Positions 17,702 through 26,154 of a stretch of 64,000 nt of DNA are shown in pieces (the first letter of the stretch is position 1; each line of letters opens with the position of its first letter). The notes under the pieces were generated by a model. It saw nothing but the letters and a program-made list of their open reading frames with translations. It searched no databases and had not been told where the DNA came from. The stretch lies in assembly GCF_000012945.1 (NCBI RefSeq), contig NC_007511.1, forward strand, positions 2,542,001 through 2,606,000, written 5' to 3'. The DNA is from Burkholderia lata (GTDB lineage: Bacteria; Pseudomonadota; Gammaproteobacteria; Burkholderiales; Burkholderiaceae). Made by a program: the position numbers and the translations under genes.

Positions 17702-17780
17702 CCGGCCGCCCGGCCGTCACGCCAGTCCGCTTTCACGTCTGACCATTACATGCGCACCGTCGCATGAGCGGTATGTCGAG

Positions 17781-17804
17781 CGTTATAACCCGCCCTATAT
17801 TACG
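17781..17804. promoter_or_regulatory. putative ModE operator upstream of modA
   Basis: The 24-bp element starts CGTTATAACC and ends TATATTACG. It closely resembles the E. coli ModE consensus (CGTTATAT-N8-ACATAACG) in length and half-sites. It lies 35 bases before the modA start, and modE itself is in this window. This would give molybdate-dependent repression of modABC. Confidence 0.7.
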
Positions 17805-17838
17805 ATTACGGTTTCCACCCAACCAAAACGAATCCACC

Positions 17839-18639
17839 ATGCGCTCAACCGTCCGCCCGCTTCGCCGCACCCTGCTTCGCCTGCTGCCGATCGCCACGCT
17901 TGCCGCTGCCGGTATCGCGTTCAGCGCGCCCGCTTCCGCCGCCGACGAACTGGTCGTGTCGGCCGCCGCCAGCCTGACGAACGCGTTCAAGGCCGTCGGC
18001 GATGCGTACGAGAAGCAGCATCCGGATACCAAGGTGCTGTTCAACTTCGGCGCGTCGGACGTGCTGATGCAGCAGATCGCCAAGGGCGCGCCGGCTGACG
18101 TGTTCGCGTCGGCCGACCAGAAGGCGATGGATCGGGCGGCCGATGAAAAGGTGATCGTGCCCGGCACGCGTCGCGATTTCGCGGCGAACTCGCTCGTGCT
18201 GATCGTGCCGGCGGACAGCAAGGCCGCCGCGCCGACGTCGCTCAACGACCTGACGGCGCCCGGCGTGAAGCGCATCGCGTACGGCGACCCGGCATCGGTG
18301 CCGGTCGGCCGCTACACCGAAGGCGCACTGCGCACGGCCGGCGTGTGGGATGCCGTCAGCGCGAAGGGCGTGCTGGCCGCCAACGTGCGCCAGAGCCTCG
18401 ACTATGTCGCGCGCGGCGAAGTCGACGCGGGCTTCGTGTTCGGTACCGACGCCGCGATCATGCCGGGCCGCGTGAAAGTTGCGCTGACCGTGCCGACGAA
18501 GACGGCCATCACCTATCCGATCGCCGTGGTCAAGGACAGCCGCCACGCCGCGCAGGCACAGTCGTTCATCGACTTCGTCGCGTCGCCGCAGGGCCAGGCC
18601 GTGCTGTCGACGTTCGGCTTCAAGCCCGCGGGCAAGTGA
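17839..18639 (+). CDS. modA: molybdate ABC transporter substrate-binding protein
   Basis: This 266-residue periplasmic binding protein begins with a signal peptide (arginine-rich start, then TLAAAGIAFSAPASA). The oxyanion-binding fold shows VSAAASLTNAFKAVGDAYE, NFGASDVLMQQI and GYVA-region residues (YVARGEVDAGFVFGTDA) characteristic of ModA. ATG 17839 is used because it opens the signal peptide; the frame extends upstream through the operator. modB follows after 10 bases. It delivers molybdate/tungstate to ModBC. Confidence 0.94.
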   Translation: MRSTVRPLRRTLLRLLPIATLAAAGIAFSAPASAADELVVSAAASLTNAFKAVGDAYEKQHPDTKVLFNFGASDVLMQQIAKGAPADVFASADQKAMDRAADEKVIVPGTRRDFAANSLVLIVPADSKAAAPTSLNDLTAPGVKRIAYGDPASVPVGRYTEGALRTAGVWDAVSAKGVLAANVRQSLDYVARGEVDAGFVFGTDAAIMPGRVKVALTVPTKTAITYPIAVVKDSRHAAQAQSFIDFVASPQGQAVLSTFGFKPAGK

Positions 18640-18649
18640 GCGTAGCGCG

Positions 18650-19327
18650 ATGCAAGACGCCTGGGTACCGCTGCTGCTGTCGTTGAAGGTTGCCGGCTGG
18701 GCAACCGCGCTCGACATCGTACTCGGCGTCGCGGCCGCGTTCATGCTCGCGCGCTGGCGCTCGCCGCTGCGCGACGTCGTCGATTCCATACTGACGCTGC
18801 CGCTCGTGCTGCCGCCGACGGTGCTCGGCTATTACCTGCTCGTGCTGCTCGGCCGGCGCGGCGTGTTCGGCGCGTGGCTCGACAAGCTCGGCATCGAACT
18901 CGTCTTCACGTGGCAAGGCGCGGTGATCGCGTCGATGGTCGTCGCGTTTCCGCTGATCCTGAAGTCGGCGCGGGCTGCGTTCGAAGGCGTCGATCCGCAT
19001 CTCGAGCGCGCGGCGCGCACACTCGGGCTCGGCGAAGTCGCGGTGTTCTTCCGCGTGACGCTGCCGCTCGCCACGCGCGGCATTCTCGCGGGCGCGCTGC
19101 TCGCGTTCGCACGCGCGCTCGGCGAGTTCGGCGCGACGCTGATGATCGCGGGCAACCTGCCCGGCCGCACGCAGACGCTGTCGGTTGCGATCTACGCGGC
19201 CGTGCAGGCCGGCGACGACAGCACCGCCAACTTCCTCGTGCTGGTGACGTCGATCACCTGCGTGCTCGTGCTGCTCGCGACCGGCTGGCTCGTGCCGTCG
19301 CGTGCCCGGCGGAGCCAGCTGACATGA
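18650..19327 (+). CDS. modB: molybdate ABC transporter permease
   Basis: This 225-residue inner-membrane permease has five to six hydrophobic segments. The EAA loop (FEGVDPHLERAARTLGLGEVAVF) couples it to ModC. ALGEFGATLMIAGNLPGRTQT is the hallmark ModB/CysT segment. The length is normal for the family. It sits between modA and modC in the same orientation and forms the transmembrane channel of the ModABC importer. Confidence 0.95.
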   Translation: MQDAWVPLLLSLKVAGWATALDIVLGVAAAFMLARWRSPLRDVVDSILTLPLVLPPTVLGYYLLVLLGRRGVFGAWLDKLGIELVFTWQGAVIASMVVAFPLILKSARAAFEGVDPHLERAARTLGLGEVAVFFRVTLPLATRGILAGALLAFARALGEFGATLMIAGNLPGRTQTLSVAIYAAVQAGDDSTANFLVLVTSITCVLVLLATGWLVPSRARRSQLT

Positions 19328-19391
19328 AGCGCATTTCTCGTCCGTATCGCCTGCTTCGCCCGGCAGCCGGGTTGCGTCGGTGGAGGCCCGC

Positions 19392-20093
19392 ATGAGCCTC
19401 GTCGTCGACATCCGCAAGACCTACGCGAACGCCGAGCGCCGCTTCACGCTCGACATGTCGTTCACGGCGACGACGCAGCGCGTCGTGCTGTTCGGGCCGT
19501 CCGGCGCGGGCAAGAGCATGACGCTGCAGGCGATCGCCGGCCTGCTGTCGCCCGACGAAGGCACGATCACGCTGAACGGCGAACCGCTGTTCGACGCCGC
19601 GCGCCGCATCGACGTGCCGACCCGCGAGCGCCGTGTCGCGTACCTGTTCCAGGATTACGCGCTGTTTCCGCATCTGAACGTGCGCCAGAACATCGCGTTC
19701 GGGCTCACGTCGGGGCTGCGCAACCCGCGCGCGAAGACAGTGCCGCCGGAAGTCGCGTACTGGCTGCAGGCGTTCGATCTCCAAGCGCTCGCGGGGCAGT
19801 ATCCGTCGCAATTGTCGGGCGGGCAGAAACAGCGCGTCGCGCTCGCGCGCGCACTGGTCGCGCAGCCGCGGATCCTGCTGCTCGACGAACCGTTCGCGGC
19901 GCTCGACGGCGCAATGCGGCAGCGCATGCGCCACGAACTCGCCGAGCTGCAGGCGCGGCTCGATATCCCGATGGTGCTGATCTCGCACGATCCCGACGAC
20001 GTCGCCGCGTTCGGCGACCAGGTCGTGCAGTTGAGCGAAGGACGCGTGCAGGCGGCTCCGCCGCACGCCGAGTGGCCGACGCGCGTCACGTGA
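19392..20093 (+). CDS. modC: molybdate ABC transporter ATP-binding protein, short form
   Basis: This 233-residue ATPase has Walker A GPSGAGKS, the Q-loop (YLFQDYALFPHL), signature LSGGQKQRVALARAL, Walker B ILLLDEPFAALD and the switch His (ISHDPDD). It stops soon after the nucleotide-binding domain. Canonical ModC proteins are about 350 residues with a C-terminal Mop/TOBE molybdate-sensing domain, which is absent here. ATG 19392 is 5 bases after GGAGG; an in-frame GTG lies at 19380. Position after modB and length identify it as ModC rather than another importer ATPase. Confidence 0.9.
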   Translation: MSLVVDIRKTYANAERRFTLDMSFTATTQRVVLFGPSGAGKSMTLQAIAGLLSPDEGTITLNGEPLFDAARRIDVPTRERRVAYLFQDYALFPHLNVRQNIAFGLTSGLRNPRAKTVPPEVAYWLQAFDLQALAGQYPSQLSGGQKQRVALARALVAQPRILLLDEPFAALDGAMRQRMRHELAELQARLDIPMVLISHDPDDVAAFGDQVVQLSEGRVQAAPPHAEWPTRVT

Positions 20094-20260
20094 GCGCGCG
20101 AGGCCGTGGTCGTGGCAGGCAGGTTGGAGCCTGAGAGAAGCCGCGCGTAGCGGCATAGGCAGAACGCGGAAACGAAGCCGGTGCCGTGCAGGCGCTGTGC
20201 GATGCCGGCTTCACCCCGCCCGTCATACGATCGTCGAAGCGCGCCGTCCAGCCTGAGACG

Positions 20261-21097
20261 TCAGCCCGTCACCGCAAGAATCACGCTCGACGCCTTGAAC
20301 AATGCGATCGCCCGCCGGCCGGCGTCGAGTTGCAACGCATCGACGCTGTCGTTGGTCACGACGGCCGTCAGCGTCCCCCCGCCATCGAGCGCCAGCGTCA
20401 CCTCGCTGTTCACCGCACCCGCCGCAACGGTTTCCACGCTGCCGCGCAGTTGATTCCGCGCGGACACTTTCAGCTCGTGCTCGCCGTCGTCGACCGCGAG
20501 CACGACCCACGACGCCTTCACCAGCGCACACGCGTCCGCGCCAACCTGCAGGCCGAGCGCATCGGCACTCTCGTGCGTCAGCACCGCAACGATCGGCTGT
20601 CCGCCGGGCAGCGTCAGCGTGACCTCGTCGTTGACGGTGCCGCGCACGATCGATGCGACCTTGCCGAACAACTGGTTGCGCGCGCTGGTCTTCATCCCGA
20701 TCCGGCCGATCAGCGCCCAGTCGACGTCGAACCCGGACACGGCCGCGCTCGCGGCCTCGATGAACCGGCGATGCTCGCGCTCGATCGTGCGGAACGCGGC
20801 AATCAGCGACGTCGCGCGCGGCGTCAGCGTCGTGCCGCCGCCGCCCTTGCCGCCCGTCGAACGCGCGACGAGCGGTTCGCCGGCAAGATTGTTCATCGTG
20901 TCGACCGCATCCCACGCGGCCTTGTAGCTGAGGCCGACGGCCTTCGCCGCGCGCGTGATCGAACCGGTGTCGCCGATCGCCGCGAGCAACGCGATGCGCG
21001 TGGCGCCGCCGAGCGTCTGCTCGCCTGCGCGCAGCCACAGCTCGCCGCCCAGTTCGAGCGGTTCGGAGGACGGGGAAGATTGCGGTGCGTCGGTCAT
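20261..21097 (-). CDS. modE: molybdate-responsive regulator ModE
   Basis: This 278-residue regulator has an N-terminal LysR-like winged helix (about 25-120; SITRAAKAVGLSYKAAWDAVDTM). Two tandem Mop domains follow, each with the molybdate-binding SARNQL motif: SARNQLFGKV...GTVNDEV at about 140-205 and SARNQLRGSV...GAVNSEV at about 210-275. On molybdate binding, ModE represses mod operons. It is convergent with modABC, and a ModE-like operator lies before modA. With Mop domains here but none in ModC, molybdate sensing appears to rest on ModE alone. Confidence 0.95.
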   Translation of the reverse strand: MTDAPQSSPSSEPLELGGELWLRAGEQTLGGATRIALLAAIGDTGSITRAAKAVGLSYKAAWDAVDTMNNLAGEPLVARSTGGKGGGGTTLTPRATSLIAAFRTIEREHRRFIEAASAAVSGFDVDWALIGRIGMKTSARNQLFGKVASIVRGTVNDEVTLTLPGGQPIVAVLTHESADALGLQVGADACALVKASWVVLAVDDGEHELKVSARNQLRGSVETVAAGAVNSEVTLALDGGGTLTAVVTNDSVDALQLDAGRRAIALFKASSVILAVTG

Positions 21098-21145
21098 CAG
21101 GATGCGTACGGAAATCGGGGGGCCATTATAGTGAGCGCGTGCCGG

Positions 21146-22783
21146 TCAACCCGGCTTGCCGTCGAGCTTCGGCGGCCGCAGGCTGGCCAGCAGTGTCTCG
21201 GCGTCGCGCGCTGCGCGCTGCTCGAGCGCCGCGCCGTATCCGCGCACGAAACCGAGCTGGTACGGCGGTGCTGCGAGTTTTTCGAGATGATGCAGCGCGA
21301 CCATCGTGTCGTTCGCTTCGCCGAGCACGCTCTGCACGCGCGTGAGCGTCTTGACCGTGTCGGTGCGCGTGCGGCGCGACGCCAACGACGCGAAGAATTC
21401 GAGTGCATAACGCAGCCGCTTCGCATCGATCCGCACCTGATGACGCGCGGCCGTATCGAGCGACGTGAGCGACGGCGACGCGTATAGATGACCGAACAGC
21501 CGCCGCACGCGCTTCGTCGCGTGGCGCCGCAGCGAGGGCGCGTCGCCGTCTTCGGCGGGCGGCAACGCAAGCGAGCTCAGCCATTCGAGCCAGCCGAGCG
21601 TCAGCCGCGCATAACGGGCCGAATGCAGCGCCTGCCGCAACTCGACCCGCGCGGCCGCGCACTGCGCGCGCGCGGCGTCGAGCGTGCCGTTCCACTCGCC
21701 GTCGCCGCCGTCGGCCGCGATCAGCGCGGGCAGGCTTTCGGTCGCGAACACGTCCCAGTCGCGCACCGTGCCGAGCAACGAAGCAAGCCAGCGCAGGTCG
21801 ACACCGAGCGTGTCGCGCCACTGGCGGTCGGCAAAGAGCGGGAAGAAGCGCATCAGCGTGCGCAGGCGGCGCAGCGCGACCCGCATCTGGTGCACGAATT
21901 CGGGATCGTCTTGCTCGAGCACCCCGCCCTCGTTGCCGAGCCATTGCGCGGTGATGTCGCCGGACAGCGCGAACAGCGCGGCGCGCTGCGTACGCACGCC
22001 GGTCAGGTCGACGAGCTTTGCCTTGACGGGCCCGTCGGCGGCCGGCTCGGCCGCGCATATGCGATCGATCACGCTCGTCAGTTGCACGAATGCGGGCCAC
22101 GCGCCGCTCAATTCGCGCGCCGCGACAAACAGCGCATGCAACGCGGCGGTGCGCGCGGGCAAGGTTTCCCAGTCGGGCGCAGTGAGGCGCAGCTCGACGT
22201 AGCGTCGCGGCGGCTCGCTCCCGCGATGCAGCGTGACGTCGTCGAGCGTCATCTCGACCACGACGCCGCTGTCGTCGGCCCAGCGCCCGCGCCGCCGTTC
22301 GCTGACGAGGCGCAGCGCCGACACTTCGGGCTGGGTACCGTCCTCCTCCGGGCGCCCGGCCGTATCCGGCGCGGTGCCGTCGATTTCGCCTGTCGCGACG
22401 ACGGCCTCGGCTGCGACGGCCGCCTCGGGTACCGGCAGCGGCATCGCAACGGCAATGCCCGCATGCTCCGCGTCGAACAGTTCGCGCGCAATGACACCGG
22501 GCGCAAACGCCTTCGTGCGCGACGCGACGACCCGCCTGCCGTGCGCATTCGACTCGACCCACGTCCACCAGCTCGCGCCGGGGCTCGGCTCGGCCTCCTC
22601 GATCTGGCACGGCTCGATCGTCACGCGCTCATGGCCGCGGCGCATCCGGACCTGCGGGCAGATCCGCCACGCGCGCACGAGTTCGGCGCCGAAATCGCGC
22701 TGTGCCCCCCGGGCGCGACTCGCAGCCTTGACCGGCCACCCTTCCAGCGACAGCGACAACACGATTTCCAGCACACGCGACAT
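21146..22783 (-). CDS. CHAD-domain protein with a degenerate CYTH-like N-terminus
   Basis: This is a 545-residue protein. The C-terminal half (about 270-530) is a CHAD domain: FVHQMRVALRRLRTLMRFF, then HQVRIDAKRLRYALEFFASL, histidine/arginine-rich helices known in this family to bind polyphosphate. The N-terminal half resembles a CYTH triphosphatase (MSRVLEIVLSLSLEGWP at the start, ESNAHGRRVVASRTKAF, ALRLVSERRRGRW, DDVTLHRG). However, the opening ExExK motif of active CYTH enzymes is not kept, so catalysis is doubtful. An acidic/alanine-rich insert (about 110-150) interrupts it. A role in polyphosphate binding is likely from the family. Confidence 0.85.
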   Translation of the reverse strand: MSRVLEIVLSLSLEGWPVKAASRARGAQRDFGAELVRAWRICPQVRMRRGHERVTIEPCQIEEAEPSPGASWWTWVESNAHGRRVVASRTKAFAPGVIARELFDAEHAGIAVAMPLPVPEAAVAAEAVVATGEIDGTAPDTAGRPEEDGTQPEVSALRLVSERRRGRWADDSGVVVEMTLDDVTLHRGSEPPRRYVELRLTAPDWETLPARTAALHALFVAARELSGAWPAFVQLTSVIDRICAAEPAADGPVKAKLVDLTGVRTQRAALFALSGDITAQWLGNEGGVLEQDDPEFVHQMRVALRRLRTLMRFFPLFADRQWRDTLGVDLRWLASLLGTVRDWDVFATESLPALIAADGGDGEWNGTLDAARAQCAAARVELRQALHSARYARLTLGWLEWLSSLALPPAEDGDAPSLRRHATKRVRRLFGHLYASPSLTSLDTAARHQVRIDAKRLRYALEFFASLASRRTRTDTVKTLTRVQSVLGEANDTMVALHHLEKLAAPPYQLGFVRGYGAALEQRAARDAETLLASLRPPKLDGKPG

Positions 22784-22909
22784 GGAGGCTCCTGCACATG
22801 AAGAATCGCCGGCGCATCGATCGCGCCGGCGTCACCCGTGAAGCTGCTTCCATAGTACACGTCGCCAAAACTCGCGGGCGACGATCTGGCCCTGTCGTGC
22901 TGTCGCAGG

Positions 22910-23293
22910 TCAAACGGCGTATTGCGCGAGGCCGTTGCCGAACGACCAGTCCTCTTTCAACACCTCAACAAGACTGATGAATACGTCCTGCTGCCGCACG
23001 CCGGGCTGCTGCGCGAGATTGTCCGCGATCGCCCGGTACAGCGCCCGCTTCTGCTCGAGCGTGCGCGTGTTGTTCGCGGTGATCTGGATCATCACGAGAT
23101 CGTCGCTGCGCTCGATATCGAGGTAGTGACGACCGAACACGAAGTTCTCGGCCGCATGCTCGGTGACGACCATGAAGATATCGTCCTCGGGCACGTTGAA
23201 CGTGTGCATCAGCGCGCGATGCACGCCGTCGACGAGCGCCGCACGGTAGGCGGCCGGCTTGCCTTCGCGGACTGCGATACGGGTGAATGGCAT
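22910..23293 (-). CDS. tautomerase-family protein
   Basis: This 127-residue member of the 4-oxalocrotonate tautomerase superfamily starts MPFTRIAVREGKPAAYRAALVDGV, giving Pro1 as catalytic base after Met removal. The long form (about 127 residues) with two beta-alpha-beta units and DIFMVVTEHAAENFVF / DVFISLVEVLKEDWSFGNG matches YrdN/malonate-semialdehyde-decarboxylase-like members annotated as tautomerase family. The start at 23293 is chosen for the proline. The divergent LysR gene (23409) likely regulates it. The substrate is unknown. Confidence 0.9.
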   Translation of the reverse strand: MPFTRIAVREGKPAAYRAALVDGVHRALMHTFNVPEDDIFMVVTEHAAENFVFGRHYLDIERSDDLVMIQITANNTRTLEQKRALYRAIADNLAQQPGVRQQDVFISLVEVLKEDWSFGNGLAQYAV

Positions 23294-23408
23294 GGTCCTG
23301 CTCCTGTCGGTGAAGTTGACGTTGAAGAACGGAAACACAGCGTCAGGTTAGGCTCGCCGAACTATAATGAACAGTCATCGATGAATATTTCATCCATTTA
23401 CATCGAAA

Positions 23409-24266
23409 ATGAAAGTCCTGGACCTCGATGCTGTCCGCGCGTTCGTGCTGGTCGCCGATCTCGCCAGCTTCACGCGCGCGGCCGATGCGCTCGGCACCAC
23501 GCAGTCGGCCGTCAGCCTGAAGCTGAAGCGGCTGGAAACCCACCTCGGCAAGCCGCTGCTCGCGCGCACGCCGCGCGTTGTCAAGCTGGCCGCCGACGGC
23601 GAGAATTTCCTGCCGGCCGCCCGCGCGCTGCTCGACGCGCACGATCACGCGCTGGGCGCGATCTCGGCCGGCACGCACCGGCTGTCGCTCGGCGTCAGCG
23701 AGCATGTCGCGGTGCCCGACCTGCCGGCCGTGCTCACGAGCCTGCACCGGCAGGATCCGGGGTTGTCGCTCGAAATGCATCTCGGCACGTCGACGAACCT
23801 GCTCGCGCAATACGACGAACGCCGGTTCGATGCGGTGATCGTGCGGCACGAGCCGGGCGAAGACCCGCCGCGCGAAGACGGCACGCTGCTGTTTTCCGAA
23901 CCGTTGGCCTGGCTCGCCGCGCCGGACTGGGTCCCGCGCGCGGGCGAGCCGCTGCCGCTTGCGGTGCTGGCCGGCCCGTGCGGCGTGCGGGCCGCCGCAC
24001 TGCGCGCGCTCGACCATGCGGGGCGGCCGTGGCGCGAGCGCTTTACCGGCGGCGGTGTGGCGGCGGTCACGGCCGCCGCCGCCGCGGGGCTGGCCGTCTG
24101 CCCGCTCGCGCGGCGTGTCGCGCCGCGCACGCTGGTCGACGTCGGTGCGAAATTCGGGCTGCCGCCGCTGCCGCTGTCGCAGGTCGTGCTGTATTCGCGC
24201 GTACGCGACGCACGCGCCGCCGCCGCATTGCGCAGGTTTGCCGACAGCCTTGCAATCTCGGCGTAA
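23409..24266 (+). CDS. LysR-family transcriptional regulator
   Basis: This 285-residue LysR regulator has the N-terminal helix-turn-helix FTRAADALGTTQSAVSLKLKRLETHLGKPLL and a compact effector domain (about 90-285). It is divergent from the tautomerase gene across 115 bases that are AT-rich (ACTATAATGAACAGTCATCGATGAATATTTCATC region). These bases include TATAAT and ATGAATATTTCAT dyad-like sequence, plausible as a shared operator/promoter. The ligand is unknown. Confidence 0.92.
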   Translation: MKVLDLDAVRAFVLVADLASFTRAADALGTTQSAVSLKLKRLETHLGKPLLARTPRVVKLAADGENFLPAARALLDAHDHALGAISAGTHRLSLGVSEHVAVPDLPAVLTSLHRQDPGLSLEMHLGTSTNLLAQYDERRFDAVIVRHEPGEDPPREDGTLLFSEPLAWLAAPDWVPRAGEPLPLAVLAGPCGVRAAALRALDHAGRPWRERFTGGGVAAVTAAAAAGLAVCPLARRVAPRTLVDVGAKFGLPPLPLSQVVLYSRVRDARAAAALRRFADSLAISA

Positions 24267-24307
24267 ACTAGCGGATTACGCCGCCCGCAATCTCCAGAAG
24301 AATTCCA

Positions 24308-25231
24308 ATGAAGCCCGAAGCCCGCAAGCACCTCCGAGCCAACCTGCTGATGCTCGCCGCCGCCGCGATCTGGGGCTCGGCTTTCGTCGCCCAACGCCTG
24401 AGCCTCGACGTGATCGGGCCGTTCCTGTTTACCGGGCTCCGATTCCTGCTCGGCGCGCTGGTGCTGGTGCCGCTGCTGATGCTGAACACGGCGTCGCGCA
24501 CGCAACTCGCGGCGATCCGCCGTGAGCCAAAGCTGCTGCTGCCGGGCCTCGCGCTCGGCGGGCTGCTGGCAGTGTCGATTTCGCTGCAGCAGATCGGCCT
24601 GCAGTACACGCGCATCGCCAACGCGGGCTTCATCAGCTCGCTGTACGTCGTGATCGTGCCGCTGATGGGTATGTTCGCCCGTCACCGGATCGGCCCGGGC
24701 ACGTGGTTCGGCGCACTGCTCGCGGCGATCGGCCTGTATTTCCTCAGCATCAACGAGCACTTCTCGGTGCTGTACGGCGACTGGTTCCAGCTCGCCGGCG
24801 CGGTGATCATCGCCGCGCACGTGATGGCCGTCGGCCATTTCGCGAAGCGCCACAATCCGCTCGTGCTCGCGTTCATGCAGTTCGTCGTGTGCGGCGTGGC
24901 GTGCCTCGCGGTCGGCCTCGTCGTCGAGCCGGTCAGCGGCACGATGCTGCGCAACGCGCTGCCGACGCTGCTGTACGGCGGCCTGCTGTCGGTCGGCGTC
25001 GGCTATACGCTGCAGGTCGTCGCGCAACGCGATGCAGCGCCCGCGCACGCGGCCGTGATCTTCAGCATGGAAGGCGTGTTCGCGGCGATCGCCGGCTGGG
25101 CTGCGCTCGGCGAAACGCTGACGCTGCGGGCGCTCATCGGCTGCGCGCTGATGCTGGCCGGCCTGCTCGCGTGCCAGCTGCTGCCGAACGGCGACGCCCG
25201 GAAAAAGGACGAGGACGCGCTGCCGGCGTGA
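24308..25231 (+). CDS. EamA/DMT-family transporter
   Basis: This 307-residue inner-membrane protein has about ten transmembrane segments arranged as two EamA repeats (about 12-145 and 155-290). Family features include AAIWGSAFVAQRLSLD at the start of repeat 1 and FSMEGVFAAIAGWAALGETLTLRALIGCALMLAGLL at the end of repeat 2. Drug/metabolite transporters of this kind export amino acids or other metabolites; no substrate can be given. It lies 42 bases after the LysR gene on the same strand. Confidence 0.92.
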   Translation: MKPEARKHLRANLLMLAAAAIWGSAFVAQRLSLDVIGPFLFTGLRFLLGALVLVPLLMLNTASRTQLAAIRREPKLLLPGLALGGLLAVSISLQQIGLQYTRIANAGFISSLYVVIVPLMGMFARHRIGPGTWFGALLAAIGLYFLSINEHFSVLYGDWFQLAGAVIIAAHVMAVGHFAKRHNPLVLAFMQFVVCGVACLAVGLVVEPVSGTMLRNALPTLLYGGLLSVGVGYTLQVVAQRDAAPAHAAVIFSMEGVFAAIAGWAALGETLTLRALIGCALMLAGLLACQLLPNGDARKKDEDALPA

Positions 25232-25298
25232 CACGCACCGTCCCTATAATGGCGGTTCGCGTGACTTCCACGCCAACCGCTTCCGACAGGCCAGCTCC

Positions 25299-26078
25299 GT
25301 GACGTCCACTTCCGTCGATCCCGCCGCCGACCTGCTGCGCGAACGCGCAGCGCATTACGCCACCCAGGCGGCGCTGTTCCTGCGCGACCAGGCGCTCTCC
25401 ACCGCGTCGCACGACCTGCGCAGCCCGCTGAACGCCATGCATAGCTGGGCGTACGTGCTCGAGCGCCAGCTCGCCAACGCCGATCCGAACCTGCAGCGCG
25501 CGCTCGCGGGCATCCGCACCGGCATCGACCAGCAGGTCGCGCTGATCGACGACGTGCTCGACGCGCCGCGCGCCGACACGCGCACGCTCACCCTCAAGCC
25601 GCAGCCGTTCGCGCTGCGCGCGCTGCTCGACGACACGATCGCGCTCGTCCGTTTCGCGCTCGCCGACGCACGACAGGTCGCGCTCGATGCGACGCTGCCG
25701 GATGGCGAACCGTCGCTGACCGCCGACCGCGAACGCATCGCGCAGGCGCTCTGGACGATGCTGACGACCGCGGTCGAAGCCAGCGCCGCCGGCAGCCGCG
25801 TGACGTTCGCGTGCGCCCGCGACGGTGTGCAGTTCACCGCACGCGCCACCTGCACCGTCAACGCCGGTGCGCTCGCCGATCCCGCGCAACCGCACGCGTT
25901 CGAATCGTTCGCACGACGCGAGATGCTGCGCGAGCGCGACGCCAAGCGGATTGCCTGGACGCTCGCGCTCTGCCAGCGCGTCGCGCTCGCACACGGCGGC
26001 ACGTTCTCGCACGACGCGTTCGCCGACGGCGCAACCGCCACCCTCACGTTCTCCGTCCCCGGTGAGGCGCCGGTGTAA
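25299..26078 (+). CDS. sensor-less histidine-kinase-like protein, ATPase part degenerate
   Basis: This 259-residue protein starts with GTG at 25299. It has a recognisable HisKA segment with the H-box around His38 (STASHDLRSPLNAMHSW) and a C-terminal end like HATPase_c (AHGGTFSHDAFADGATATLTF). No sensor or membrane segment precedes the H-box. The N-box asparagine appears replaced (ALWTMLTTAVEAS), and no DxGxG G1 box is visible. It therefore probably does not bind ATP well and may act as a phosphotransfer or dimerisation partner. No response regulator is adjacent. It lies between the EamA and CNNM transporter genes. Confidence 0.75.
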   Translation: MTSTSVDPAADLLRERAAHYATQAALFLRDQALSTASHDLRSPLNAMHSWAYVLERQLANADPNLQRALAGIRTGIDQQVALIDDVLDAPRADTRTLTLKPQPFALRALLDDTIALVRFALADARQVALDATLPDGEPSLTADRERIAQALWTMLTTAVEASAAGSRVTFACARDGVQFTARATCTVNAGALADPAQPHAFESFARREMLRERDAKRIAWTLALCQRVALAHGGTFSHDAFADGATATLTFSVPGEAPV

Positions 26079-26154
26079 GCAATCGGCCGCCCGACACATT
26101 ACAAATTCCTTTCTGGCTCTATACTGATGGGCCTGTCATAACCGGAGTGTTTCT

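Noticed and set aside
17784..17838. Upstream in-frame start for modA
   Set aside because: It would read through the ModE-like operator and add a non-signal leader before a clear signal peptide. ATG 17839 is better.
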